From NCBI GenBank assembly GCA_003614735.1, contig KZ992645.1:1-24197 (forward strand): a DNA stretch of 24,197 nucleotides, read 5' to 3'. The translations under genes and the position numbers were made by a program. Within the stretch, counting starts at the first letter, position 1, and the number at the start of each line of letters is the position of its first letter. Source of the DNA: Thamnocephalis sphaerospora. Taxonomy: Eukaryota; Zoopagomycota; Zoopagomycetes; Zoopagales; Sigmoideomycetaceae. This document shows, one piece after another, positions 1-10,047 of the stretch. The notes under the pieces are model-generated. The model was given only the letters and a program-made list of their open reading frames with translations. It was not told the DNA's origin and ran no database searches.

Positions 1-1130
1 CTAGAGCAGCTGCGTCGGCGTAAGGCATAAGCATTAGCCACAACTCCAGGGGCAACTGCAGTACTGCCGCGACCTCATTGCTTTTTGCTTTACGGGCTTC
101 CATTGCTGCGTCGTCAATGACAGAATTGTGTATGTGGCGAGCAATCGGGTAGAAAAATGCGGATTTTGCGTATGCAGGCAGAGATCATGCTACTATAAAT
201 ATCAGTGCAAGTGAGTCGGAAAATTGCTATTCTTGAGGCATAGCAAGGCGGTGTTGCAAGCCTGCGTCAAGGAGGTTGGCACTAGCGATTGCTGGGCATA
301 CGTAATCCTGATGAGATCGTGAGTGAAACAGCACGTTGCGGGCTGCCCGATGAGATTGATGCGATGCAAAAATGAGCACAGGAGTGCGACGCAGGGGAAA
401 CGGACAGAGTAAACATGGTCTTCATTTTGTCTACGCGCACTGGCGAGGCTCAAATAGCTACACGACTACGCACATGTCAAGAGCAGAGGGCGATTGACCG
501 GGGTTTGACGGTGACAACAGCGTATCTCCTCAAGCGCCATTTTATACAACTACTGTTTGAGGTAAGCTGCTTTGCGAGTCATATCTTTGGATACATGGGT
601 AATTTTGCGTCCTGCCCCACCATGGCAAAGCTGTCACTACTGCAGCGCGTACTCATACCGTACTATGCTTTTAGCGAATACACAACTACAACAAGCAAAC
701 GACATTGATAAGACGCTGCGTATCCAATTACAACGTTGAAGCTGCCGACCGGGCCATCCATGCCGTTGTAGTCGTAGCTATGAGCGCTGCATGCTCGCTA
801 GGCGATGGCAGTCACGCCTGTGCAGCAAAAGCGCCTATGCAGCACAGCATGCTTGCGCCATTGTATAAGCAGCTTTTGGGCGTGCATGCTCGCTAGTGCT
901 ATAGCCATGCTGGTAGTGTGTGCCCTGTAGAGCAGTGCGGTGCCAGTCTTTAGCGGCCTAGCAAACATGAAACAGACATCAGCAGGGTTTAGCATGGTTG
1001 GCCGGTAGTCGTTGTTGTTGTCGGTAGCACCGATTGCCACGGGTCTTTCTAGCTCACATTCCCATCACAGACACGTCCGCAGTCTCTTTGCTTTCTGTCA
1101 TCCCACCGATTCAACAAACAATTTGCTACG
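1..1130. other. Gene-poor left edge and IWS1 upstream region
   Basis: This stretch is more AT-rich than the gene-dense middle and holds no coding region that I can recognise. A TATA-box-like motif (TATAAATA) lies at about 194-201 on +. An ATG at 415 opens a 97-codon frame with a plausible GTAAGC donor at 561, but the peptide has no familiar motif, so I do not call a gene. Two direct copies of a 14-nt sequence (TGCATGCTCGCTAG) lie at 788-801 and 883-896. A short sequence around 254-295 recurs near the right end of the window. The last 100 nt or so are the likely promoter and leader of IWS1. Confidence 0.5.
254..295 (+). repeat. Short dispersed repeat, copy A
   Basis: GTTGCAAGCCTGC, then TCAA, a G/T-rich block and TAGCG match 22673-22714 in the same order and spacing. 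By eye about four in five bases agree over 40 nt. No terminal repeats or coding function are visible. Confidence 0.4.
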
Positions 1131-3253
1131 ATGGCAGACAAGTCGCACTCGCTGGAGCAGGACCTGTTTGGCGGCGAGGTGAGTGAGCGGCAAAAGGCAG
1201 GATTCACAGCGTGTGCTCACTGGCGCGGCAGGCAGATGCGCAGGTGGCGCAGGACCAGAGCGCAAAAGAGGCAAGTGGCGCATGTGCTTCCGGCTGTCGT
1301 GCTTTAGCAGCAGGCTGAGCCTGCCATACGCGATGCGCGCAGCTGGCGGAGGAGGACATTTTCGGTGCCGAGGGAATGGACGACGAGTTTTCCGACCTGG
1401 AAGGCCTTCCCGACTCGGACGACGGTGGGTGGCACAACTGTGATGGTTTGCAGTGCGTCGTTCGATGTTGATGGAGGTGGCGCGCCAGAATCCTCGCGGC
1501 AAGCCAAGTCTGCGTCGGCCGGTACAACCGATGCGAATAATGCAGGTAGCACCGCTGCCTACGAATTTACGCTGCCGCGATTCAAGAAGCGTGGTCATCG
1601 GGCCGACGGTGATGAGCTAGACGAGGCGGAGCGGCATGGTCGCGATGAGAGAGAGCGCGCAGAGCTGCGTGATGAGCTTGACCAGCTGCAGGAAGGCAGG
1701 CCCAGGTAGGCGTGCATGGCTGTCGCGGCGCGACAACCCTGCTTACCAAGCTATGGGAATGGCTGCCTGCTAGAGAGCCGGAAAACAGGAGCAGCGGTGA
1801 CCAGGACCAGAGAAAATGTGGGTGGCTGTTGCTGTCGCTGCATGTAAAAGTGTCAGGCTGATGTGCATTGCATTTCACATAGCCAACAGCAGTGCCGCAA
1901 AGGACTTTATGGATTCGGTGATGAAGGACGTCAAGGGCTCATCGCGCACGAAACGCAGGCGGAAGAATGGCGACTTGGTGGGTGTCCTGCTGGCAGCGGC
2001 TCGTGCAATAGATACACTACCGCCATGCTAATGCTTAGCTGCTTAGGACGAGGCGACGCGGATGGACGAAGAAGCAAGCGCGCTAAAGCACAGCATGCAA
2101 CGCGCAGCCCTGGATGATCTGGACAAACATGCCAGCGGAGAGCCAGGTTTTGCCAAGCTGATGCTTCTCGACAAGGTTGTGCTGGCCATGAACAAGTGCG
2201 TCGCTGCAGCGCACATGTTATGCTGGCACGTCGCTGTGCACTGTGCTGACTAGAGCTGCAACTAGGGTGCACATGCACGATGCGTACATGGACGTAAACA
2301 TCATGGAGGCCATACGCGCTTGGCTCGAACCGCTACCTGACAAATCGCTGCCGTCGCTGGACATCCAGCAGGCTATGTTCAGGGCACTGGACGAGGCAAG
2401 TCTCGCCGTGTGCTTGCATGCACCTGTGCCGCGCACTAAATCGAACGCCCCTATAGCTGCCCATCAGCACGGATCACCTGCGCGAGTCGGGTATTGGACG
2501 CATTGCTCTCTTTTACGTGAAGAACAAAAAGGTCAAGCCGCACATCCATCGCATGGCCGATCGCCTTATTAGTGAGTAGTGATAGCGCAAACTGGCATGT
2601 GCACTTGTCGCGTTGGGTTGATCGGAAATTTGGACTGATGCGGCAGACAAATGGAGCCGACCCATCCTCGGCCTGAGTGACGATTATCGTACAAGGAGGC
2701 TCCGGACGGCGAATGTCGATGGTCAAGAGCTTGGGTAGGTGCCACTGCAGCTGCCATGTGTATTTTGTGCAGAAGAGCGTTTTGGCACATCTGGCTTATG
2801 CTGATCATTTATCGGTTGGCAGCCACAGCCCAAGCAGGTCGCCGCGGTCTGGTGGCGGTGTTCGTTCGTCATCCATCACTTCAAGCGGCGCACAGAAAAG
2901 GTGGGCATGATTAGCGCAAGAGCTACCGCCATGTTGTAAACTGCCATACTAATGACGATGTCCGTCGACGTGCTCAAGTGCGGGCGGTGATCGTGCCGAG
3001 GGCACTCGTGGTAGCGCCGTAGCCTCAGCGCGTGCACATATGCCACCTGTCTACTTGCCGACGTTTACAGTCATGCCTCTGCCAGACCAAAGTGTGCAGA
3101 TGGCGTCTGCACAGGGCAAGGTAGGCACTGCTGCCATCACCACCATCAGGCGAGCTACTAATGCGTATCTTTTAGGCCAAGGATCCATTCAAGCGTATCA
3201 AGCAAAAGATCAATTTGATGAAGCGAACGACAGGCCCAGGGACACGGCGTTGA
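1131..3253 (+). CDS. IWS1: IWS1/Spn1 transcription elongation factor, 13 exons
   Basis: Iws1/Spn1 binds Spt6 and elongating RNA polymerase II in the nucleus. My model joins 1131-1178, 1232-1270, 1343-1424, 1489-1705, 1774-1817, 1883-1977, 2047-2195, 2266-2395, 2457-2571, 2647-2734, 2823-2900, 2979-3120 and 3176-3253, giving 434 residues in one frame. Family hallmarks are in the TFIIS N-terminal (LW) domain: WLEPLPDKSLPSLDIQQA, then LPISTDHLRESGIGRIALFY, WSRPILGLSDDYRTRRL, and the basic C-terminus KDPFKRIKQKINLMKR. The N-terminal part is acidic and Ser-rich, as expected. Two introns (1271-1342, 2396-2456) use GC donors, both GAG|GCAAGT. The acceptor near 1488 could instead be at 1476, and the one at 2265 could be 2253; both choices keep the frame. 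The short exons 2 and 5 are the least certain. The ATG context and the acidic start support the chosen start. Confidence 0.9.
1271..1342 (+). other. GC-AG intron in IWS1 (intron 2)
   Basis: The donor reads GAG|GCAAGT and the acceptor GCGCAG. Both flanking exons are phase 0 and join as AKE then LAEEDIFG. The alternative is to skip the 39-nt exon 2, giving one 164-nt intron from 1179, which is unusually long for this locus. Confidence 0.55.
2396..2456 (+). other. GC-AG intron in IWS1 (intron 8)
   Basis: The donor is ACGAG|GCAAGT, with a branch-like CACTAAA at about 2434 and the acceptor CTATAG. Removing it joins ALDE to LPISTDHLRESG, which matches the continuous conserved family core. No GT donor nearby restores that join, so the GC donor is well supported. 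Confidence 0.8.
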
Positions 3254-3361
3254 ACCTGTCGACATGCACATGGGTGGTAGAGCCAGCGTCATGGATAGCC
3301 GGAGCGGGGGGAACACAGTTTACTAAAGTGCGGTAGTTTCCTTGTTCTACGTCAATACGGC

Positions 3362-4291
3362 TCACGCACTGCTATATGGCAGGAGATCATTGACTTTGGA
3401 TGGCCAAGTGACGTTCCATTCGGTGGAGAAGGTTGCACCATAGACGGTATAGCTATCGCCTAATTGCGCGCCGCCCATGTTGGGCTCCATCTTGAGAAAG
3501 TCGGGAGTCATGTAGAGCTTTGCGCGCATCGGTTGCCATCCGGCCTGGCTCGGCAGCATGTATCGATGCCGAGCCCACCTCTTCCCATGACCAGCGGTCC
3601 ATGGCATATCAAGCCACTGGCGCACGAGACGGTAGGTTCGATTCCAGTCATCGTCTGAAACATTGTCCCATGGCTGGATATCAGCGTTTAGCAAAGCACT
3701 GCGGTGTCCTTCAAGCACGTTACGCCTCAGAAGCTGGAACATGGGCGGCTTATCGACAATTTGGCCAAACGGCCTTTTACAGCGAGCGCCGTAGAGCATC
3801 TTTGACGCGTAGCAGACCATGCTGCGATCGGCCCACTCGACGTGGTGGTAGTTCCAGATATTACTCCCCGTATTTGTGCTCCGTGTTTGGCCGTCACGAC
3901 CGCTCACTTGCACGTGCGGAAACATGATCTTTGCCTCGCGGTGCATGCGGTGCGTGATGGGCAAGTGCGTGACTCCAGCGCTATTCTGTGTGCCTAGTTC
4001 CACCAGGATTGGGCGCGTGCCAGCCGGTCGCTGGCGCAGAGGCGCCGGCAGCAGATCGTCGCTGATCGGCAGCAGACGCACAGCGCCCTGCGTCTCTTCC
4101 TTGAGCGCAGCCTCAATAGCAGCTTCTGGCATGTAGGTGATGCCAAAAAACGCGGTCAAGTTGCCCCAGGCTGGGTAGCGGGGATGACGAGAGGACATGC
4201 CGCGGGTCGTCTCCGACACAGCAGAAGCAGTGTTTGCCATGGCCAGACAAGCGCTGGCCAGCATGGCACACCACAGATATCGTGCCATCAT
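3362..4291 (-). CDS. Secreted glycoprotein, possible acetoacetate-decarboxylase-like fold
   Basis: A 310-residue intronless protein begins with a clear signal peptide (residues 1-24, hydrophobic and ending in AMANTASA). I chose the ATG at 4291 because it puts this signal at the N-terminus; an in-frame ATG at 4339 would add 16 polar residues in front. Four N-glycosylation sequons are visible (N44, N210, N217, N294), which supports secretion. The pattern PAWG..., then RPILVELG, HREAKIMFPHV and ADRSMVCYASKMLYG is loosely like fungal secreted members of the acetoacetate decarboxylase superfamily, where a Lys after a small-residue stretch forms the Schiff base (K164 here would be the candidate). 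That assignment is from pattern only and is weak. The gene is convergent with IWS1, about 110 nt away, and divergent from the PAP2 gene. Confidence 0.7.
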   Translation of the reverse strand: MMARYLWCAMLASACLAMANTASAVSETTRGMSSRHPRYPAWGNLTAFFGITYMPEAAIEAALKEETQGAVRLLPISDDLLPAPLRQRPAGTRPILVELGTQNSAGVTHLPITHRMHREAKIMFPHVQVSGRDGQTRSTNTGSNIWNYHHVEWADRSMVCYASKMLYGARCKRPFGQIVDKPPMFQLLRRNVLEGHRSALLNADIQPWDNVSDDDWNRTYRLVRQWLDMPWTAGHGKRWARHRYMLPSQAGWQPMRAKLYMTPDFLKMEPNMGGAQLGDSYTVYGATFSTEWNVTWPSKVNDLLPYSSA

Positions 4292-4815
4292 GCCAGAGGT
4301 TGTGTGTACGTGTAGACTATGGGAGAAATCGTTAGCCAAAAGGCGGCGTTATCATGGGCAGAGAAAAGTGTATGAAGAAGATGGGCGGTGTTGGATGTTT
4401 TACACTGCGTTTAAAAGCAATACTGCTGCTACCATATCATGCCAACACGGAGCATGATCACACGTGGTAGCTGATGTAGTGTCGTCTCATCAACACATGG
4501 AGAGATGCCATCTAACAACACAGCAGCTTACTGCCAGTGCCAGTCACGCCGCGTATTGTGCTACGCTGTATCGCTGTGTGCCAGCTGGCTGTTCTATGCC
4601 AAGTGATACTGTTTACAATAAGCTAGCAGGATAAAAATAGACGGCAGTGCTAAGGGACGCTACGTGGCCGCCAAAGCCAAGGAGCCTGGTCTTTCTCACT
4701 CTACCCACGCATATCGTTCTTCACCCTACCGTTCGCATAGCCGTCGGTCTTTTCAGCGCTTTTGTAAAGTCCGCTGTGCTGCTACTGCCACTGCATCGCT
4801 TGCATTCTCATCACC
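4292..4815. promoter_or_regulatory. Divergent promoter between the secreted glycoprotein and PAP2 genes
   Basis: This 524-nt spacer separates two genes read outwards. An AT-rich TATA-like element (ATAAAAATA) lies at about 4631-4639 on +, some 180 nt before the PAP2 ATG. It is followed by a pyrimidine-rich leader with CT runs at about 4690-4800. No coding sequence is evident. Confidence 0.45.
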
Positions 4816-5966
4816 ATGTCGTTTTGGAAGACGCTTCGCCAGCACCAGCGCCTTGCCATGTACCGGCTGCTCGACTGGCTCGCAGTGGCGGTCATTGCCA
4901 TAGGCGCCTTTATGCTTGACCGGCTGCCGGCCTTTCACCGTCAGTTCTCGCTCGACGATCCAACTATCAAGTTTCCAATGGCCACCAAGAACACAGTCAC
5001 TTCGCTTCACCTGACGGTAGGCACGATGGTCTAGACACATACGCATGCACGTATACACGCAAAGGTAGTGCTAACCCCTTTACCCCTTTGGCGCATCCAG
5101 ATCATCAGCGTTGTAGTGCCGGCTGTGTTGCTGGCCGTGATTGCGCTGGGCATGCGTCGTAGTCCTTATGATCTACACCAGGCGTATCTAGGTCTAGGCG
5201 TAGCGCTTTCCACCACATCGCTGTTTGTGCATATTTTCAAAAACTTTGTCGGTCGACCACGGCCAGACTTTCTCGACCGCTGTCGGCCATCTGCCGATGC
5301 GGTGGATCCAGTTCAGGCTCTATCATCCATCAGCATCTGCACACAAACCAATCTCAAGATTCTCTATGACGGCATGAAGAGCTTTCCGTCAGGCCACGCG
5401 GCATGTAAGTAGTAGTAGTAGTAGTAGTAGTAGTCGTAATAGTGGTAGGATGCATGTCCAGCATGCCAGATGCTTACCATGAGGCCGCGGTAGACTCTTT
5501 TGCAGGCCTAGCCTTTGTGTCCTTTTACATGGCAGGCAAGCTGCGCATCTTTGACGAGCGCGGCTTTGTGTTTAAGCCGCTGCTTTGTCTGATGCCGCTG
5601 ATTGGCGCTGCACTGGTGGCTATTTCGCGCGTTTGCGACTACCGCCACCATTGGCAGGACGTAACCATTGGCAGCATACTAGGTAAGTAAGGCATGGCCC
5701 TGTGCGACGCAGCCGCCTGACGAACACGCACCCTCGCCATCCGCGCAGGATTCTCTTTGGCCTACTTTGCCTATCGCTTGTACTATCCTTCGCTCGCCCA
5801 TTCCAGCAGCATGCACCCCTTCGCAGCCGCCAAGGGGCCTCTTTTTGGCGGTGGCAATGGTGGCCGCATCCAGCGCCTTCCCTCTGAGGACGTGCAGCTG
5901 CGCACCCCGCTCCGGTCACCCGACGATGCCAGCTCCATAGAGCAGGGATTGCCGGCGGTGCGGTAA
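4816..5966 (+). CDS. DPP1: PAP2-type lipid phosphatase (DPP1/LPP1 family), 4 exons
   Basis: The enzyme dephosphorylates diacylglycerol pyrophosphate, phosphatidate and related lipids at a membrane. Exons are 4816-5016, 5101-5404, 5494-5682 and 5749-5966, giving 303 residues. All three phosphatase signatures are present: K114-x6-R121P122 (KNFVGRPRP), P163SGH166, and S213R214-x5-H220-x3-D224. The catalytic His pair would be H166 and H220. Several hydrophobic segments (about 22-36, 68-84, 96-113, 170-184, 197-212) fit a six-helix membrane protein. The tail after about 250 is polar and probably cytosolic. Exon junctions fall inside conserved sequence (GHAA|YSFAGLAF), which fixes the acceptor at 5493 rather than the later TTTTGCAG at 5504. 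Intron 2 starts with a trinucleotide microsatellite. An AATAAA motif overlaps the stop at 5965-5970. Confidence 0.93.
5408..5434 (+). repeat. (AGT)9 microsatellite in PAP2 intron 2
   Basis: Nine consecutive AGT units begin immediately after the GTAAGT donor and make up about a third of the 89-nt intron. Length changes here would alter intron size without touching the splice sites. Confidence 0.95.
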
Positions 5967-5970
5967 TAAA
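5965..5970 (+). promoter_or_regulatory. Polyadenylation signal AATAAA overlapping the PAP2 stop
   Basis: The hexamer AATAAA shares its first two bases with the TAA stop codon of the PAP2 gene. Fungal polyadenylation signals are loose, so its use is an inference. Confidence 0.4.
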
Positions 5971-6245
5971 GTGCCGTGTCGGCCCTTTCTTATTCACTCG
6001 GCCTTGCTTCTTCATCGGGTGACGTCACGTTGTGCCTGGCGTCGTAAGTTATGTCGTGGTCCGTGGGCCAGCGTGACCAGAGGCGTGTTGCTGCGGGAGG
6101 CATGGTGGTACGCAAGCGTCGTACGTGCTTTGGCGTCGCGGAGGTTCCCCCAAATCAGTAACGCAGCGCCAATAGCGGCGATAGTCTGTGGTGCGGGGAC
6201 CCCAAAGGGCCCAGAGCCACCGATGCAACGTAGACAGTCGTAGTA

Positions 6246-6297
6246 TCAGCAATGGCAGCATCAGCAGCAGCAACAGCAGCAGCAGCGGCGGCGGCGT
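6246..6297 (+). repeat. Imperfect CAG/GGC trinucleotide repeat
   Basis: CAG/CAA/CAT units grade into GGC units. The tract sits in non-coding DNA upstream of the sestrin gene. Confidence 0.8.
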
Positions 6298-6381
6298 GTG
6301 GCTTATGGTGCAGGCCAGCCCTAGGGTGGGACAGCGATGGCGACCGCTGTGTGGTTCAAAAGTCATGTCCACGTCGCAGGC

Positions 6382-6422
6382 GCACACACACTCGTACACA
6401 CACACACACGCACACACGCGCG
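6382..6422 (+). repeat. CA dinucleotide repeat
   Basis: An interrupted (CA)n tract with CTCGTA and CG interruptions lies in the sestrin upstream region. A smaller (CA)n occurs in sestrin intron 2 at about 7977-7992. Confidence 0.85.
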
Positions 6423-7173
6423 CAAGTGCCGCGTCGCAGCCACAGCCCTCGGCGCCGGCGTTATCCATCGGCGTCCTCCACTCGCACGCCGCACAAGCCG
6501 CCGCGTCCACCTCGGCTTGAGGCGACGAAAACGGCGGCGACCATGGCGTCAGGTACCCATGCCTGTTCTCGTCGCGGTCACAGACGTGCAGCTGCTTTAC
6601 ATCTGCCACGCTGCTTCTGTTCTCCTGGCCACTCGCTCGCTCTACGCGCTACACTCTCTACACTCCGAAGCCACTGTGCTCCGCTTTGTCGTTTGCTCTC
6701 GCGCACTGCTCGTTGTTTGCGGCTTTTTGTCTATTCGTTTTCTTTTTCTCGCTCACTTGCTCTCCACACACACGCACACACACCTACACCTTCCTGCCCC
6801 GCCTACACTTGCGCCGTTGCTTGTTCAGGACACGCGTTTTTTGCGCTGACGGCGGTGCGCAGTTCTCGCCGCCGTTTGCCGCTTCATCGCTTTGGTTCCC
6901 AGGACATTCATCCATTACCGCGTGCTCTGGGCGCGCGTCTTACATTGCATCTTTACCACGCCACTCCACCATACACCGCCATTGTCGCTCAACTGCCACG
7001 CTGTAGGTGGACTCGCTTTATGTGAGCGCACGGGCCGACGATGGACTAACCCGAGTGACGCGCGGTCCCCAGCGCGCTGTGCCGCTGCTGCTTTCTGCCT
7101 TACCCTCTGTCTAGGAACACCACTTGAACGCTGGAGACGCGCTTCACCGCCGTAACATACCGCTGCTCGCACC

Positions 7174-9970
7174 ATGGCCGAGGAATTCCAGGGTGGCGTT
7201 GGGGTAGACGCTCCAGAGTCGCTCACGCTACGGCGCGGTAAGTCGGCAAACTGCATGCTGGACGTGGGCGCCCACCGCTCGTGCTGACCATGAGGCTGCA
7301 ACGGCAACGGCGGCGGCGCTGCTGCTGCAGCATCGTCTGACCCGCTGGTCGACGCTCGTCAAATGGCCGGCTCACGCATGCGCACCGCGCTGTTCAACTC
7401 ACTTCAAACGCGCGACGCTGAGCAGCGGCGCCAGGCGATACGCGCCATCAATCGCGTTGTCAAGGTTCTGGCGCGAGTCGCTTACCCGGCCGACACCCCA
7501 GCCACGCTCACATCGCATCGCTCGTCCGTGTCGTCCATCAACGAAGGACTACCGGCCGTTGGCGTCGATCCACTCCCGCGAACATCGGCGGGACTAGGCG
7601 CGTCCGCTCACATTAGCCTGAAGCTATCCTCGTCGCCTGACGAGACGAGCGCTTCGCCGGTAGACGAGGAGACCAAAGCTCGTTCACGTGCGCACTCGCG
7701 CCATGAGAGCTGGACGGTACCCATGTCGCCTGCGATGGACGATGAGGATGTCCTGCGGCGTTTGTCGCTATTACCCGCCGATGACGCTGCTGGCGGCACC
7801 GATGACGAAGTAGCCTATGGACCTAGCGAATCAGAAGAGGCACGTGAACTATACAAAAATGTACTACTTACTGTGCTCCGCTTGTCCATCGACTGCCCAT
7901 TTGAGGATGTTCGCACCAGCTTCACTGAGCTCCTGGCCAAGCTCAAGGTGAGCGAGCAGCTGGCGCATTGTACATGCACACACACACACACAAGCATGCA
8001 TGCATCGCTAACCTGCCATGTTCCAGGCCAACGGCACTCCCGTGTACACGCCAACACGCAGTCTGCCGTCCTTTTTCATCACTGCCTCGCAAACACCGCC
8101 ATTCTTTGACGATGCCGATGATGAAGAGGACGTGTCAAAGGGCCAAAGGGCCGGCAGCGATGCGGGCGCCTCGCCTGGTTTGGGCCAGACGCCGCTCAAA
8201 CGCAGCCGGAGCTCTTCGGGAGCCAATGCACATATCCGCCGTCTTATCGTCGATATCTTCATGTCCTACGGCAAGCTTAGTCATGCGTTTCGACTCCTTA
8301 CCTTCTTTCCCGGCTACATGGAACGATTCCATCGCGGATACAGCGCTGTCGTGCGCGATACCGTGGGCCCGCTGCCCCGCCCTTGGCGCTACTACATCGG
8401 CATTATGGTGGGTGGTGACGCAGCGTCGCGGCAACGTGTTCACAGTGCATGCACTTACTCGGTCGTACCGGTTGCGTTGGCTATGCACGTCTGCAGGCGG
8501 CTGCGCAGCATTCGTCACAGTACCTTGTGTCCAGTTTGCGGCTGGAGTTTTTGCATTCCGGCGGCGATCCAACCTGGCTGCACGGTCTCGCCTATGCCCC
8601 CGGCAAACTCCGTCGCCTGGCCGTGCTCAACACTGTCTTGGCCCATCAGCCGTGGTGCCTGACGCCGGCTCACATTGGTGCGCTGGCCAAGGCTGATGCC
8701 GACCCGGCGACCTATCCGGCAGCGGCGCTGATGCCCAATGGCAATGGCAATGGCGGCGGTTCGCCGGCCACCGAGAACTGGTCCATGGGCGAGATGGTAC
8801 ACGCCATTGTGCTGCTTGCTACCTTCCACAGCCTTGCGTCTTTTTCGCTCAGCTGTGGTCTGGTACCCGAATTGGACACACTAGGTGGCACCGAAGAGTT
8901 GGACATGCCGCTGCTGCAGCTGCCCACAAGCGTAGGCGCCAGTAATACGGACCACCATGATGACGATGCAGGCGAAGTGCTGCAGCAAGACTATGATGAA
9001 GGTGCTGAAGGTCTTGGAGTTAGCTTGGCACCGAGTGAGCAGAACGAACTTGAAGCACATACGGTACAGCTGCTATCACGGCTGCAGCGCTATCAGGATG
9101 GCGAAGAGACGGATCAGGATGCAGCTGAGGACGTGGCTGAAGATCAGGATGATGCAGACGCACCAACACCGAGTGCCTTTGAAGCTTGCGATGTTGTGGA
9201 AAGTGAGTGTCTTGATATGCGAGCGAGCAATGATGGATGATCGATGAGCTGACCACGTGTGCCATGGATGTGCTTCCAATGCTACAGCCTTTGAAGCACC
9301 TGCGACCGCACCACTGTCCGAAGATGAGCACGATGCGTTCACGCCACAGTACACGCAGACGCAGACTCCGGCCAGTCCTACTGGTACTGGCAGCACGCAT
9401 ACTTATCTGTCTACCACCAGTGTGCGCTGCAATCCCATTCTGGACGACATGTCGCGTTTCCGCCATCCGCCCGTCGAGGTGCGCCATGTGGACTTTGACG
9501 TCAAGAGCGACGACTATTCCGTATTCCGGCTGCAGGACTACTGCTGGGAAGACCATGGCGTAGAGCTGGTGGACAAGTTTCTGCGTGGGGTTGGCGATCT
9601 GCTTGACGAAGAGTTCAAGGAAACACTCAACATTACCGACTTTTCCTTCTCCAACAAGACGGCACTGCTCGACACGTGGCCGCTGCGGCAGGCTATCTGG
9701 TACTATGTGCTGCGTCTGGCCGGCCTTTCGCATGACGATTACGACTATGCCCAGGTCAACCGTTATCTGAACCGTCGACTGAAGCAGTATGTGAAGAAGG
9801 TCGCGTGCTATCCAGAGGAGCTGGACGCGCGTGACTTTGTGCAGTTTGGTTTTGTTCTGCGGGCAGAGGAAAAGTGCCACGTCAATCTACTGGTGAGCGT
9901 GGCTCGCAAGCAGGCCGAGCTGGTCTACGGTCTTCATAGCGTCATGCGCTGGTCTCACAAGGGCCGGTAA
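7174..9970 (+). CDS. SESN: Sestrin (PA26 family), 5 exons
   Basis: In animals sestrins bind leucine and GATOR2 to restrain TORC1. Exons 7174-7237, 7331-7947, 8027-8407, 8497-9202 and 9288-9970 give 816 residues, against about 480 for human SESN2. The N-domain carries GPLPRPWRYYIGIM (exon 3 end), then YLVSSLRLEFLHSGGD, AHQPWCLTPAHIGAL and WSMGEMVHAIVLLATFHSLA. The C-domain carries DYSVFRLQDYCWEDHG, LRQAIWYY, DDYDYAQVN, VKKVACYPEE and EEKCHVNLL. The peroxidase Cys and His positions are S361 and L368, while Y363 is kept. The GATOR2-contact Asp pair is D739-D740. Leucine-pocket equivalents R723, E784 and T706 are kept, and the Trp is G777. Extra length lies in a polar N-terminal region and an acidic linker (about 481-636). 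The exon 1 join (LRR|ASSDPL) is the least certain. Confidence 0.93.
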
Positions 9971-10024
9971 GCATGGCTGTACACACTGTCCCTTGGCTGC
10001 CGCTGGCCTGCCAGTGCGCAGCCT

Positions 10025-10047
10025 GTCCGTCCGTCCGTCCGTCCGTA
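10025..10047 (+). repeat. (GTCC)5 tetranucleotide repeat
   Basis: Five tandem GTCC units lie about 55 nt downstream of the sestrin stop, in its likely 3' untranslated region. Confidence 0.85.

Larger units (their letters stand above)
5967..7173 (+). other. Long pyrimidine-rich and microsatellite-rich leader of the sestrin gene
   Basis: No convincing coding sequence is present. Open frames here encode low-complexity His/Arg/Ser peptides that follow the simple repeats. The stretch holds a CAG/GGC-type run (6246-6297), a CA-rich run (6382-6422), a second CA run (about 6766-6790), and long + strand C/T-rich sequence from about 6600 to 7000. This looks like promoter plus a long 5' leader for the sestrin gene at 7174, perhaps with unresolved leader introns. 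Confidence 0.5.

Noticed and set aside
415-708. 97-codon frame with a possible intron donor at 561
   Set aside because: A TATA-like motif is upstream, but the peptide has no recognisable motif and the splice that would extend it is not convincing.
3632-3642. GGTTCGATTCC, a perfect match to a tRNA B box
   Set aside because: It lies inside the secreted glycoprotein gene, the flanking bases cannot form a T stem, and there is no A box or acceptor stem at the right distance.
6252-7025. 257-codon open frame upstream of sestrin
   Set aside because: The peptide is Arg/His/Leu low complexity produced by CA, CAG and CT repeats, and other frames over the same stretch are equally open.
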